Shown: positions 28,001-35,805 of the stretch, piece after piece
Layout of the letters: each line of letters begins with the position of its first letter
How positions within the stretch are numbered: position 1 is the stretch's first letter
Assembly: GCF_021440085.1 (NCBI RefSeq)
Contig: NZ_JAKCPW010000008.1
Span: 1 to 64,000, forward strand
Length of the DNA: 64,000 nt
Origin: Dyadobacter sp. CY261
GTDB taxonomy: Bacteria > Bacteroidota > Bacteroidia > Cytophagales > Spirosomataceae
Direction of reading: 5' to 3'
The notes under the pieces: generated by a model
The model's database searches: none
What the model saw: the letters and a program-made list of their open reading frames with translations, nothing else
What the model was told of the DNA's origin: nothing
Translations under genes and position numbers: made by a program

Positions 28001-28087
28001 GGCGCCGTTTCTCGGGAAGGTTTCCTGCGCATGGCAATACACCGCCAGCGCCATACAGCCCAATATCGTTGATAATTGTTTAAACAT
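25043..28087 (-). CDS. Exported tandem amidohydrolase, degenerate N-terminal module
   Basis: This 1014-residue protein has a signal peptide (to about CHAQ, residue 21) and two amidohydrolase-like modules. In module 1 (about 30-440) the metal motif is replaced by ASLIELDSDYG (residues 89-99). Module 2 (about 560-990, imidazolonepropionase-like) keeps H627/H629 (DEHSHI), later histidines in ITCHSY and FTHILEG, and D869 (INSDDAE). So one module looks catalytic and the other structural or regulatory. A middle segment (about 450-545) is unrelated to the barrel. The substrate is unknown. The gene overlaps no neighbour and heads the two-gene unit. Confidence 0.82.
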   Translation of the reverse strand: MFKQLSTILGCMALAVYCHAQETFPRNGAYDERTGRYAFTNATIVVDPKTTIENATLLIEDGVIRETGKQVKIPAGTVTIDLKGKFIYASLIELDSDYGMPEVRRAQGGGGRQTPQLESNKKGAFGWNQAIQPEMDASILFTPDAQKAADLRKIGFGTLLVHAHDGIVRGNGALVTLTGELANKAILNSKASAHFSFSKGSSSQTYPSSGMGVVALLRQNYYDADWYAKGGKQKETNFSLEAFNQIKGLPSFFEANDKYSILRADKIGDEFGIQYIIRGGGDEYQRIREIKETKATLLLPLVFPDAYDVSDPWDAEVVTMSQLKHWELAPRNASEVAKAEIPFALTTSGLKNKSDFWKNLRTAIEYGLPKERALAALTTLPASLVKADNKIGSLKPGMLANFIITSGDLFSKDNVIHENWVLGKKFVLTALDAPDVRGTYSLSLNNQPAGKLQITGSPEKPEYKIVVQDSIKITPKATLANALLTLTYQQDKKTGGTTRLTGWLSGNGFMGEGVLPNGTVIPWSAVLTEKNATIAAADTAKPKSKETGPIVYPFVGYGNETLPARETVLIKNATIWTNEKEGILQNADVIVQNGKITKVGKGLTVPSGGRTIDGTGKHLTSGIIDEHSHIALFSINEGGQSSSAEVRMSDVVNPDDINIYRQLAGGVTASHLLHGSANSIGGQSAMIKLKWGASQSEMVVPEVKTIKFALGENVKQSNWGDVQRVRFPQTRMGVEQIYFDHFLRARDYATRWKNYNANAKKQNIVPPRRDIELDALAEILGNERFITCHSYVQSEINMLMHVADSLKFRINTFTHILEGYKLADGMQKRGIGGSTFADWWAYKMEVKEAIPYNAALMYHEGVTVAINSDDAEMARRLNQEAAKTVEYGGVPEEEAWKMVTLNPAKLLHVEDRMGSVKAGKDADLVLWNASPLSVYSRPDFTMVEGTIYFDRKKDEEKQKSMLIERERLIQKMLGEKVEGKPTQKPEATMPRMWHCEDIVGIHAEHIHVGYETGK

Positions 28088-28260
28088 AAATAGTTGTTTG
28101 AATTACAATTGTGCCTTACAATATACAAGTAAAATCATGAAATCGGGGCTCTGGAAGGCGATTCCGGACAAGTTGCAATTAGCCCGCAGAATTTTCATGT
28201 TGTTTCGATTTATTAGCATCTTGCGATCAATTTAGCGCAATCTATATTCATTCGTTCATC

Positions 28261-28557
28261 ATGACATTCGAACAATTCCAGGAATCATTGACACTCCCCT
28301 CTCCACCGCAGAGCCTTCCTGTCCTTTTGGAAGCACTTTGGCACGATGCCAACGGTGATTGGGAAGCAGCCCATAACATTGCGCAAAGCAAAGAAGGAAT
28401 TCAGGCATACGATCGCTTACACGCCTATCTCCATCGCGTCGAGGGCGACACTTTCAATGCCGGATACTGGTACAGGCGCGCTGGCTCAGAGGTATTTAAG
28501 GGTAATGTCAAAGAAGAATGGAAATATCTCGCGCAGACTTTCCTTACAAATACATAA
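28261..28557 (+). CDS. Small helical protein of unknown function
   Basis: This 98-residue protein is rich in helix-forming and aromatic residues (ALWHDANGDWEAAHNIAQ, AGYWYRRAGS). There is no signal peptide or known motif. The composition and normal codon use support a real gene, and similar short proteins occur in Bacteroidota, but I cannot assign a function. Its stop codon lies inside the first palindrome of the operator array ahead of satD. It may be co-transcribed with satD. Confidence 0.65.
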   Translation: MTFEQFQESLTLPSPPQSLPVLLEALWHDANGDWEAAHNIAQSKEGIQAYDRLHAYLHRVEGDTFNAGYWYRRAGSEVFKGNVKEEWKYLAQTFLTNT

Positions 28558-28658
28558 GGTTTTAACCTTATACCTGACCAATATAAGGTTTTTAGCTTAT
28601 ATACATCATATATAAGGCTTTTACCTTATATTTACAGACTATAAGTAAAAAACCTTAT
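28554..28658. repeat. Four 18-bp palindromes at 29-bp period (operator array)
   Basis: Palindromic 18-mers of form ATAAGGNTTTTANCTTAT start at 28554, 28583, 28612 and 28641, exactly 29 bases apart with 11-base unrelated spacers. Copies 1 and 3 have near-perfect arms (ATAAGGTT/AACCTTAT in copy 1); copies 2 and 4 are less symmetric. The array runs from the stop codon of the upstream small gene to 4 bases before the satD ATG. It looks like a cooperative binding site for a dimeric regulator, most simply SatD itself (inference). Confidence 0.85.
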
Positions 28659-28662
28659 ACCA

Positions 28663-29295
28663 ATGAAAGCATTCCGTGCCGTTATTACTGCTGATATGGT
28701 CAATTATACGCAATTTTCGCGTGATGAAGCGACCTCCTGGCTGGAAGAAATGCTCGCCATACTGCACCAAAATCCGGTCTTTAAATGGGCTCTAAAACCA
28801 GAAATATACCGTGGCGACAGTTTTCAGGCCGTATTAAAAAATGTCGAAGAAAGCATGCGGGTCGCGATTCTTGCCCGCGCATGTATACGTAAGCATGCAC
28901 CCAATGCCGACATGCGCATAGCCATCGGCATTGGGAAAACGGAGCAGCTCACCGACCGTCCAGGCACGTCCGACGGGGAGGCATTCAGGTTATCCGGACA
29001 CCTGGCCGATAAAATTCGTCAGCAAAAAGCCAGGATCGGCATTGCATTAGCCAATCCCTCGGAACCATTGTCTGCAACACTGAATTTACTGGAAACTGTC
29101 ATTGAGGACTGGACGCTGGCCCAAAGCCAGGTGGTTGAAGCAATGCTGCAAGGCAAAAACATCACACAAATTGCTGAAATGTTATCCATCAGCCAACCTG
29201 CCGTGAGCCAGCGGGTTATCGCTTCCAAGTGGTGGGCAATTGAAAGTTTTCTTGCTAACTTTCCGAAGCAATTATCACTATACACTAAACGCTAA
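28663..29295 (+). CDS. satD: SatD family protein, cyclase-like domain plus HTH
   Basis: This 210-residue protein is of the SatD family. Residues 1-125 follow the class III nucleotide-cyclase pattern: AVITADMVNYT (D11), YRGDSFQAVL (D52), MRIAIGIG and SDGEAFRLSGHLAD, with both candidate metal aspartates present. Residues about 155-190 form a helix-turn-helix (ITQIAEMLSISQPAVSQRV). It is probably a regulator that senses or binds a nucleotide, and the palindrome array directly upstream suggests autoregulation. Cyclase activity is not shown and is only a possibility. The DUF3307 gene follows after 5 bases. Confidence 0.8.
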   Translation: MKAFRAVITADMVNYTQFSRDEATSWLEEMLAILHQNPVFKWALKPEIYRGDSFQAVLKNVEESMRVAILARACIRKHAPNADMRIAIGIGKTEQLTDRPGTSDGEAFRLSGHLADKIRQQKARIGIALANPSEPLSATLNLLETVIEDWTLAQSQVVEAMLQGKNITQIAEMLSISQPAVSQRVIASKWWAIESFLANFPKQLSLYTKR

Positions 29296-29300
29296 ACACC

Positions 29301-30056
29301 ATGACGGAATTTCTGCTGTTGCTCCTTGCGCATGTTCTCGTAGATTTCTATTGGCAACCTACCAAATGGGTAACCGACAAAAAGGAGAAAAAACACAAAT
29401 CACGTTACCTGTATTTCCATGTACTGCTAGTCATCATTGTATCTTATATTGCGCTGCACGAATGGAAAAACCCATGGCCCGCCATCGCATTGGGCATTGC
29501 GCACGGTGCCATTGATCTTGTCAAAATATCATTCGATAAAAAGGGCTCGCTTACCTGGTTCATCGGGGACCAGGTCGCACATTTAGCTACCATTGCACTT
29601 ACAGCGCTTATCCTTACAAGCAACGTACTACCCGGTTATGAATCATTTATCACATGGTTTAACACGCCCAAAACGCTCGCGACACTTTCCGGCACATTGC
29701 TTTCCCTATCCCCAATCTCATTCCTGGTAGGCATTCTTACCAAACCCTGGCGGGAAGAACTCGCTAAACTGGCTCCGGATGCGGACGATAACCTGGCTAA
29801 TGCCGGCCGTTGGATAGGTATGTCGGAGCGTTTGCTCATTTTTGTATTTGTACTGATCAATCAATATTCGGCTATCGGCTTCCTGATCGCGGCCAAATCG
29901 CTTCTGAGATATAATGACAAAGCCAGCGACGCAGGCATTCCGCCTGCATATATCAGCAAAAAATCGGAGTACGTACTTGTTGGGACGCTAATGAGTTACA
30001 CCTGTGCCATTGCGGTAGCGCTGGTGGTTCAGATACTCAGCCAAAAATTTAAATAA
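29301..30056 (+). CDS. DUF3307 integral membrane protein
   Basis: This 251-residue protein has about six hydrophobic segments. The N-terminal LLLLAHVLVDFYWQP and later AHGAIDL and DQVAHL place conserved His and Asp residues within or next to membrane helices, reminiscent of membrane metal-hydrolase folds such as YdjM, though activity is unproven. It is the standard partner of SatD in many bacteria. The 5-base gap implies one transcript and a shared function, with SatD as the likely cytoplasmic controller (inference). Confidence 0.8.
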   Translation: MTEFLLLLLAHVLVDFYWQPTKWVTDKKEKKHKSRYLYFHVLLVIIVSYIALHEWKNPWPAIALGIAHGAIDLVKISFDKKGSLTWFIGDQVAHLATIALTALILTSNVLPGYESFITWFNTPKTLATLSGTLLSLSPISFLVGILTKPWREELAKLAPDADDNLANAGRWIGMSERLLIFVFVLINQYSAIGFLIAAKSLLRYNDKASDAGIPPAYISKKSEYVLVGTLMSYTCAIAVALVVQILSQKFK

Positions 30057-30115
30057 CAGGTTAAACTTACCGTCGCTTTTTGCATCTAACCTCGGTATCT
30101 AAACTTTTTTTAACC

Positions 30116-30502
30116 ATGAGGAAAACATTGTTGGCCATTTTACTGGCCTTTGCAAGCTTCGCAACCTTCGCACAACGCGGTGGTGGGAACATGACAGCCG
30201 AGCAACGCGCCGAAAACCAGACTAAAACTTTAACCGAAAATCTCAAACTCTCAGACGACCAGCAGAAAAAGGTATACGACCTTAGCCTGGTCCGCGCAAA
30301 GAAAATCCAGGAACTAAGAGATGCCCAGAACATGGATCGCGAGCAAATGCGCGCCTCGATGGAGACGTTCAACACCGAACTCGCCAAGATCCTGACCGTC
30401 GAACAGCAGGAAAAATACAAAACCACACTCGAAGATCGCCGGAATAACCGCGGCGGTGGAGGTGGAGGTGGAGGTGGAGGAGGGGGTGAACCGAGAAACT
30501 AA
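30116..30502 (+). CDS. Small exported Spy-like/DUF4890-like protein with polyglycine tail
   Basis: ATG 30116 gives a 128-residue protein with signal peptide MRKTLLAILLAFASFATFAQ; the frame is open back to a TTG at 30080, which would spoil the signal. The mature part is a charged helical hairpin (LKLSDDQQKKVYDLSLVRAKK; ILTVEQQEKY) like LTXXQ/Spy periplasmic proteins of Bacteroidota. It ends in a run of 12 glycines encoded by a GGT/GGA triplet repeat (about 30452-30487), a site likely to vary in length. A role in envelope stress or folding is inferred from the family only. Confidence 0.75.
   Translation: MRKTLLAILLAFASFATFAQRGGGNMTAEQRAENQTKTLTENLKLSDDQQKKVYDLSLVRAKKIQELRDAQNMDREQMRASMETFNTELAKILTVEQQEKYKTTLEDRRNNRGGGGGGGGGGGGEPRN
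30452..30487 (+). repeat. GGT/GGA triplet repeat encoding polyglycine
   Basis: Consecutive GGN codons, mostly alternating GGT and GGA, encode 12 glycines at the protein C-terminus. Slippage in multiples of three would change tail length without a frameshift. Confidence 0.8.
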
Positions 30503-30519
30503 CCTCGACGCAAAAGCAA

Positions 30520-30560
30520 AACAGGCTGCCATATGTGAAATGTGGCAGCCTGTTCATTAT
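30520..30560. terminator. Intrinsic terminator after the Spy-like gene
   Basis: A 12-bp perfect stem (30520-30531 with 30543-30554) closes an 11-base loop. The plus-strand tail is only moderately T-rich; on the minus strand the hairpin is followed by TTTGCTTTTG and could also end the interrupted Uma2 transcript. Confidence 0.65.
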
Positions 30561-30576
30561 TGGATATTTTCTATTT

Positions 30577-30924
30577 TTAAATCACGCCTTCTTTCTTCAA
30601 AAGATCATTAAGGCAAAACTGGTGCTCATCAAAAACAGGGATCATTTTGTCCCATTCGTAAACAGATCATTCGCGCGAGCGATCCATTACCATAATTTTG
30701 CGATTATCTGTTAAGATCCAGATTACCCGTTCCGTACCGAACTCGATCATCTTTTCGCTCTTGCGGGAAATGTAGTCATCCGGATCAGGAAATTGACCCG
30801 CCTCGATCTTCACATCTACCTCGATGGGTAATTTCGGCGGCACATCTGCATAGCTTTGTGAAAAAACATTCTTAATGGACGCCTTTTCAAACAGCCATAT
30901 CGTAAACAATATAGCGAATTTCAA
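30577..30924 (-). pseudogene. Uma2-family gene remnant, 5'-truncated with in-frame TGA
   Basis: The first open part (30667-30924, 85 codons) contains VKIEAGQFPDPDDYI and MIEFGTERVIWILTDNRKIMV, the second half of an Uma2 (DUF820) nuclease-like domain. A TGA at 30667-30669 interrupts it, but the same frame then continues for 29 more codons (SVYEWDKMIPVFDEHQFCLN...) to TAA at 30577-30579, giving a normal Uma2 tail. The N-terminal half, with the first catalytic aspartate region, is missing; its place is taken by 20 bases before the prfC end. It is therefore a decayed gene. An intact relative lies at 43714-44238. Confidence 0.75.
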
Positions 30925-30944
30925 TCCAACTCAAATTCAGCTCA

Positions 30945-32540
30945 TTAAAGCGCCATTTCCGTCTTAAACTCCGAGGTAAAATGGAAATGGATTGCGGGGT
31001 TATTTTCGCGGTTCATACGGATCATCCATTCTGATTCGGCGAGGAAAACCGGGTTGCGGTCTTTATCGTAGGCGATTTGGTTGCCTTTCAGGCGAATAAA
31101 CTGATCCATTGCCGGCTTTTCGTCAGCAGTGAGCCAGCAGGCGCGGGAAGTATTCATGGGTACCCAGCGGCATTTGGCACCATATTCATGTTCGAGGCGA
31201 TATTGGATTACATCAAATTGAAGTTCTCCAACGGTTCCTACGATTTTTCTATTGCCAAGGTCGAGGGTAAAGAGCTGCGCCACACCTTCATCGGTAAGCT
31301 GCTGGATTCCCTTTTCCAATTGCTTGGACTTCATCGGATCCATATTGATCAACTCCTTGAATATTTCCGGTGAAAAACTTGGGATCCCCGAGAATTGCAG
31401 GTTTTCGCCCTCGGTTAATGTATCTCCGATCTTAAAGTTACCTGTGTCGTACAAACCAACCACATCTCCCGGAAAACCTTCTTCCATGACGCTCTTATCG
31501 GAAGCCATGAAAGTGAATGGGCTCGAAAAGCGTACCTCTTTGCCCAGGCGAACGTGCTTGTAAAACTTACCTCTCTCAAATTTACCAGAGCAAATGCGCA
31601 AAAATGCAATGCGGTCGCGGTGGCGGGGATCGAGGTTGGCGTGGATTTTAAATACAAAACCAGTGAATTTTGGCTCGGTAGGCTCCACTTCTCTCACGTC
31701 GGTCGGGCGCGGCTGCGGAATCGGTGAAATTTCACAGAATGTATCGAGCAATTCTTTGATACCAAAATTATTGATCGCACTGCCAAAGAATACGGGCGCC
31801 AGCTGACCTTTCTGATACGCTTCTTCGGAGAATACATCGTAAACGCCTTCCACGAGCTCCACATCCTCTGTCAATTGACCAGCATCCTTTTCACCCAGCA
31901 AGTCAGTAAGGCTTTCATCTTCCAGACTCACCTTGGCCACATCGCTCTCAATCTTGGTTTTATTAATCTTAAAGAAATACAGCATTTGCTCATACAAGCT
32001 GTAAACACCCTTAAAATTGGCCCCCATATTGATCGGCCATGTAAGCGGACGAACGCGGATATTCAGTTTGCTTTCGAGTTCGTCCAGCAGTTCGAACGGG
32101 TTCTGGCCTTCGCGGTCGAGCTTGTTGATGAATACGATCACCGGCGTGTTACGCATCCGGCATACTTCCATTAAACGCTCAGTTTGCTCCTCGACGCCCT
32201 TCACGCAGTCAACCACCAGGATTACGCTGTCGACAGCCGTCAAAGTCCGGTAAGTATCTTCCGCAAAGTCCTTGTGACCCGGGGTATCGAGAATATTGAT
32301 CAGCAGATCTTTATACTCAAATGTCATGACCGAAGTGGCCACCGAGATACCCCGCTGCTTCTCGATCTCCATAAAGTCGGAAGTCGCCGTCTTCTTGATC
32401 TTGTTGGACTTTACCGCGCCCGCCGTCTGGATCGCACCACCGAAAAGGAGCAGCTTTTCAGTAAGGGTCGTTTTCCCGGCATCCGGGTGGCTGATGATCG
32501 CAAACGTGCGGCGTTTCTTAATTTCTTGTAAATTACTCAT
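30945..32540 (-). CDS. prfC: Peptide chain release factor 3
   Basis: This 531-residue translational GTPase recycles RF1/RF2 from the ribosome after termination. GTPase motifs are [13 protein letters not shown] (P-loop, K23), DTPGHKDF and NKLD; later domains match RF3 ([22 protein letters not shown]). The ATG at 32540 is chosen; the frame is open to a TTG at 32582, but family members start at MSNL-like positions. The length is normal. A promoter-like -7 box sits about 112 bases upstream. Confidence 0.95.
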   Translation of the reverse strand: MSNLQEIKKRRTFAIISHPDAGKTTLTEKLLLFGGAIQTAGAVKSNKIKKTATSDFMEIEKQRGISVATSVMTFEYKDLLINILDTPGHKDFAEDTYRTLTAVDSVILVVDCVKGVEEQTERLMEVCRMRNTPVIVFINKLDREGQNPFELLDELESKLNIRVRPLTWPINMGANFKGVYSLYEQMLYFFKINKTKIESDVAKVSLEDESLTDLLGEKDAGQLTEDVELVEGVYDVFSEEAYQKGQLAPVFFGSAINNFGIKELLDTFCEISPIPQPRPTDVREVEPTEPKFTGFVFKIHANLDPRHRDRIAFLRICSGKFERGKFYKHVRLGKEVRFSSPFTFMASDKSVMEEGFPGDVVGLYDTGNFKIGDTLTEGENLQFSGIPSFSPEIFKELINMDPMKSKQLEKGIQQLTDEGVAQLFTLDLGNRKIVGTVGELQFDVIQYRLEHEYGAKCRWVPMNTSRACWLTADEKPAMDQFIRLKGNQIAYDKDRNPVFLAESEWMIRMNRENNPAIHFHFTSEFKTEMAL

Positions 32541-32651
32541 ATATATCGCTGCCCCGGATGGACAGTCATTTTTCAGGAGCAATGCCTAATCTATTTCATT
32601 TCAAAGCATTGGCAATGCAGAACCCATTGTGACAGAATAGCAAAATTTGCA

Positions 32652-32659
32652 CAAAGATA
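32652..32659 (-). promoter_or_regulatory. Candidate -7 promoter box for prfC
   Basis: TATCTTTG on the minus strand fits TANNTTTG, just downstream of the ppa terminator. It would give a leader of about 105 bases. No clear -33. Confidence 0.35.
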
Positions 32660-32660
32660 A

Positions 32661-32694
32661 GAATAAAGAAAAGCCGCCCCTAGTGAGGACGGCT
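32661..32694 (-). terminator. Intrinsic terminator after ppa
   Basis: The minus-strand hairpin AGCCGTCC/GGGCGGCT (8 bp, one T-G pair, loop of 7) is followed by TTTTCTTTATTC. It lies 44 bases after the ppa stop and separates ppa from prfC. Confidence 0.7.
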
Positions 32695-32738
32695 CTAAAT
32701 TAAATGGCACTGTGCGCCGACTTGGTGTCCGACGGGTC

Positions 32739-33350
32739 TCAGTAGTAAGAATGCTTGTAATCTTCTACCGAAGTGAGGATCACTTCGTGCGCCTCGTCCC
32801 TGCCATAAACGTTGGTGATTTCGATATGCGCTTTTTCACCGGGCAGGTTTTTGTAAGTCAAAAAGTAGTGTTTCAAGCGCTCTATGATCCCTTCTGGTAG
32901 CTCGCTAAGGTCATTGAACTGGCCGTAAACTTCGTCGCCTTTCAGCACAGCGATGATCTTGTCATCCGCCTCGCCGCCGTCGATCAGACGGATACCACCG
33001 ATGGGCTTTGCTTCACACATGATATTACCATGCGAAATGATTTTTTCACACAATACGATGATATCCAGCGGGTCACCATCGCCTTCGGTTACGTCACGGC
33101 CGGAGCGCTCCCGTGCCAACGCGGCGATTTTCTCCGCGCAATAGGTTTTGGGAATGAAGCCGTACAATGCAGGAACGATGTTCGAGTATTTTTGAGGGCG
33201 ATCGATTTTAAGGTAGCCGGTAACCTTGTCAATCTCGTATTTTACGGTATCGGTAGGAACAATCTCAATAAAGGCGGTCACTAATTCGGGTGCCTTGTCA
33301 CCCATTGGGATTCCGTGCCACGGATGTGCTTTATGTACGTTAGCGATCAT
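32739..33350 (-). CDS. ppa: Inorganic pyrophosphatase (family I)
   Basis: The enzyme hydrolyses pyrophosphate in the cytoplasm, pulling biosynthetic reactions forward. The ATG at 33350 gives 203 residues; an open frame extends upstream to 33431 but without homologous character. The metal-binding signature is GDGDPLDIIVL (D91, D93, D96), with YEIDKVTGYLKIDRP contributing basic and acidic active-site residues. The length fits family I. Confidence 0.93.
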   Translation of the reverse strand: MIANVHKAHPWHGIPMGDKAPELVTAFIEIVPTDTVKYEIDKVTGYLKIDRPQKYSNIVPALYGFIPKTYCAEKIAALARERSGRDVTEGDGDPLDIIVLCEKIISHGNIMCEAKPIGGIRLIDGGEADDKIIAVLKGDEVYGQFNDLSELPEGIIERLKHYFLTYKNLPGEKAHIEITNVYGRDEAHEVILTSVEDYKHSYY

Positions 33351-33408
33351 TAGTTGTGTAATAGGTAATACTTTAAACTTAAATACGTTGAATATTAATC
33401 TTGATTTT

Positions 33409-34380
33409 TTACAAACCCGCCTTCTCTGCAATAGTGTAATCCCCTGTTTTCGAAACGGATTGTTTTACAAACAATTCACCCAAAAATCCCGCGAGAAACA
33501 ATTGAGATCCTACCATGATTGCCACTAACGCCAGAAAGAACAATGGGTTTTCGGTAACATTCCGGTAGGGCAGTAAATTGTAAATGTTATATATCTTCTT
33601 TCCGATAAGCCACACAGCTATAAGGCTTCCAAGAAAAAACATAAGGGTTCCCAGACTTCCAAATAAATGCATCGGTCTTCGTCCAAACTTATTCACAAAG
33701 GCGATCGAAAGCAAATCCAGGAAGCCAAAAATGAACCGCTCGAGACCGAATTTTGTGTAACCGTACTTCCGCGCCCGATGCTGCACCACCTTCTCCCCGA
33801 TCTTCGCAAAACCATTCCATTTCGCGATCACCGGAATGTACCGGTGCATTTCCCCATATATAGTGATATTCTTAACGACGTCCTTGCGATAAGCTTTTAA
33901 GCCACAATTGAAATCGTGCAGGACGACGCCCGAAATCTGACGGGTCGCAGCATTGAACAGCTTCGTCGGGATTGTCTTGGTAATGGGGTCATAACGCTTC
34001 TTTTTCCAGCCGGAAATAAGGTCGTAACGATCATTGACGATCATGTTGTACAGTTCCGGAATTTCGTCCGGACTGTCCTGCAAATCGGCGTCCATCGTGA
34101 TGACAACATTGCCTTTCACTGCTTGAAAACCGGTTTGTAGTGCGGCGGTTTTGCCATAATTCCGTACAAAACGAATGCCCCGCACATTTGGATTTTCCTG
34201 AGAAAGCCTTTGGATCACTTCCCACGAACGGTCCCTGCTGCCGTCGTCCATGAAGAGCACCTCGTAGGTAAACTGATTTTCGTCCATGACGCGCGCAATC
34301 CACTCACAGAGCTCTGGTAACGACTCTTCTTCATTAAAAAGGGGAATAACAACGGAAATCTGGATAGCTTGGTCAGTCAT
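33409..34380 (-). CDS. DPM1-like family 2 glycosyltransferase with two TM helices
   Basis: This 323-residue GT-A enzyme has ISVVIPLFNEEESLPEL, MDDGSRD and the metal-binding MDADLQD. The C-terminal third holds two membrane helices (about residues 230-255 and 270-300), the layout of polyprenyl-phosphate sugar synthases (DPM1/ArnC/GtrB type). It probably loads a sugar onto undecaprenyl phosphate. The ATG at 34380 is preferred over an upstream TTG at 34398. No dedicated partner is adjacent. Confidence 0.87.
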   Translation of the reverse strand: MTDQAIQISVVIPLFNEEESLPELCEWIARVMDENQFTYEVLFMDDGSRDRSWEVIQRLSQENPNVRGIRFVRNYGKTAALQTGFQAVKGNVVITMDADLQDSPDEIPELYNMIVNDRYDLISGWKKKRYDPITKTIPTKLFNAATRQISGVVLHDFNCGLKAYRKDVVKNITIYGEMHRYIPVIAKWNGFAKIGEKVVQHRARKYGYTKFGLERFIFGFLDLLSIAFVNKFGRRPMHLFGSLGTLMFFLGSLIAVWLIGKKIYNIYNLLPYRNVTENPLFFLALVAIMVGSQLFLAGFLGELFVKQSVSKTGDYTIAEKAGL

Positions 34381-34441
34381 GTACAATTTCGGAGACAATG
34401 CTTGCGCCGGTAATTTGCCGCAAAGTTCGTGTTTTTCCGGA

Positions 34442-35164
34442 TCAAAATTTCAAATAAAAAGTTTTAAGCAACTCTTTAAAACGCCGATCATGCGTAACGC
34501 CGTCTTTCTCATAAATGTACAGATCCGAATCAACTTGCACATTATGAGCAAATTCAACTCGCTGAAACAGCAAGAGGACGCGAAATGCTTTTTTATCTTC
34601 CTGATGGAACAAAGTCGTTTTGCGAACCAGTTTCCAGCCCGCCTGTCCGGCTTTTTCCGCAAACCGTACGCCCTCCTCGACGGGGAATAGCATATTGACT
34701 TTGCCTTCTGGCTTCAACAAACGCCCGATCGCCACCAAGATCTCTTCAAAATCAAGCGACTTGGAATGATGCGCGATATTCTTTTTGTCGATAGGTGACA
34801 GCAAATCCGATTGAAAGAAAGGTGGGTTCGTGATGATCACATCATACTGATGATCCGACACAAATTCCTGTACCGCAGAATGGAACAACGTAATACGGTC
34901 GTGAAACGGGCTTCGCTCCACATTTTCCCCCGCCTGGTAAAACGCCTCAGCATCGATTTCAACGGCGTCGATCATCGCATAGGAGTTACGCTGCGCCACC
35001 ATGAGCGACAGCAAGCCGGTTCCCGCGCCGATGTCAAGGATCCGGTCGGCATCCCCTACATCCGCCCACGCACCCAACACGCATGCATCGGTACAGACTT
35101 TCATAGCGCACTGGTCCTGCCTGACCGTGAACTGTTTGAATCGGAAATGGGCGTTACGAGGCAT
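34442..35164 (-). CDS. trmN6: tRNA1(Val) adenine-37 N6-methyltransferase-like
   Basis: This 240-residue SAM-dependent methyltransferase has SAM-binding ILDIGAGTGLLSL (residues 42-54) and the amino-methylating NPPF motif (113-116). The N-terminal FRFKQFTVRQDQCAMKVCTDACVLGAW is typical of TrmN6/YfiC. It is predicted to methylate A37 of tRNA1(Val). It lies 8 bases downstream of the RNase H gene, so the two probably share a transcript. Confidence 0.88.
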   Translation of the reverse strand: MPRNAHFRFKQFTVRQDQCAMKVCTDACVLGAWADVGDADRILDIGAGTGLLSLMVAQRNSYAMIDAVEIDAEAFYQAGENVERSPFHDRITLFHSAVQEFVSDHQYDVIITNPPFFQSDLLSPIDKKNIAHHSKSLDFEEILVAIGRLLKPEGKVNMLFPVEEGVRFAEKAGQAGWKLVRKTTLFHQEDKKAFRVLLLFQRVEFAHNVQVDSDLYIYEKDGVTHDRRFKELLKTFYLKF

Positions 35165-35172
35165 ATGATAAT

Positions 35173-35802
35173 CTATTTTCGTCCAAAATCAGCAGGATTC
35201 TCTCCCCAATATTCCGTCTCCCATTTCAATATCTTGTTGGGGTAAGTGTTCGTTGCCAGCCAACGCTCTGCGCGTTGCAGCATTTCAAACAACGGCTTGT
35301 TACGCGGTGTCAAGGCGAGCTTTGTATTAGCATGTTTTTTCTTGATCCAGGCCATCGCCGTTTTGGAATCCGTGTAGATCGGCAGGTCGCTTTCTTTCTT
35401 TTGCAAATAAGCCAATGCATGCACGATCGCTAGAAATTCACCGATATTGTTGGTACCGTCTTTAAACGGCCCTTGCAAAAATATGCGGTCACCAGTCGCG
35501 TAATATACACCCTGGTATTCCATATCACCGGAAGCGGTATTCCAGGCAGCATCCACTGCAATGGCATTTTTAATAGGTCGTCCCACATTCGCAGGCGGCT
35601 CCAACACGGCCGGTTTGGAATCTTTCTTCGCCACAAACTCCCAGTAATTCCGCTGAATGGCCGCTTCCGCTTCGTGCAAAGAGTCAAACGACTTGTAGCG
35701 AGCATCCTCGAAGCCCTTAATCTGCGCCTCGCACTCCTTCCAATCCGTAAAAACCCCCGTTTTACGGCCCTGCCACACTACGTAGAACTTGGTCTTTTTC
35801 AA
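35173..35802 (-). CDS. Viroplasmin-domain RNase H1
   Basis: This 209-residue protein has an N-terminal viroplasmin/RHBD domain (KFYVVWQGRKTGVFTDWKEC, residues 5-50), which binds RNA-DNA hybrids, and a type 1 RNase H domain with all four carboxylates: D84, E122, D145 and D205. It degrades RNA in hybrids. The start appears to be TTG at 35802: no in-frame ATG or GTG lies between the domain and the minisatellite that begins 4 bases upstream. Confidence 0.88.
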   Translation of the reverse strand: MKKTKFYVVWQGRKTGVFTDWKECEAQIKGFEDARYKSFDSLHEAEAAIQRNYWEFVAKKDSKPAVLEPPANVGRPIKNAIAVDAAWNTASGDMEYQGVYYATGDRIFLQGPFKDGTNNIGEFLAIVHALAYLQKKESDLPIYTDSKTAMAWIKKKHANTKLALTPRNKPLFEMLQRAERWLATNTYPNKILKWETEYWGENPADFGRK

Positions 35803-35805
35803 TGT

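Noticed and set aside
28554-28658. Regular 29-base repeat array as a CRISPR
   Set aside because: The repeat is an 18-bp palindrome with only 11-base spacers and four copies, no cas genes are near, and it sits as an operator directly before satD.
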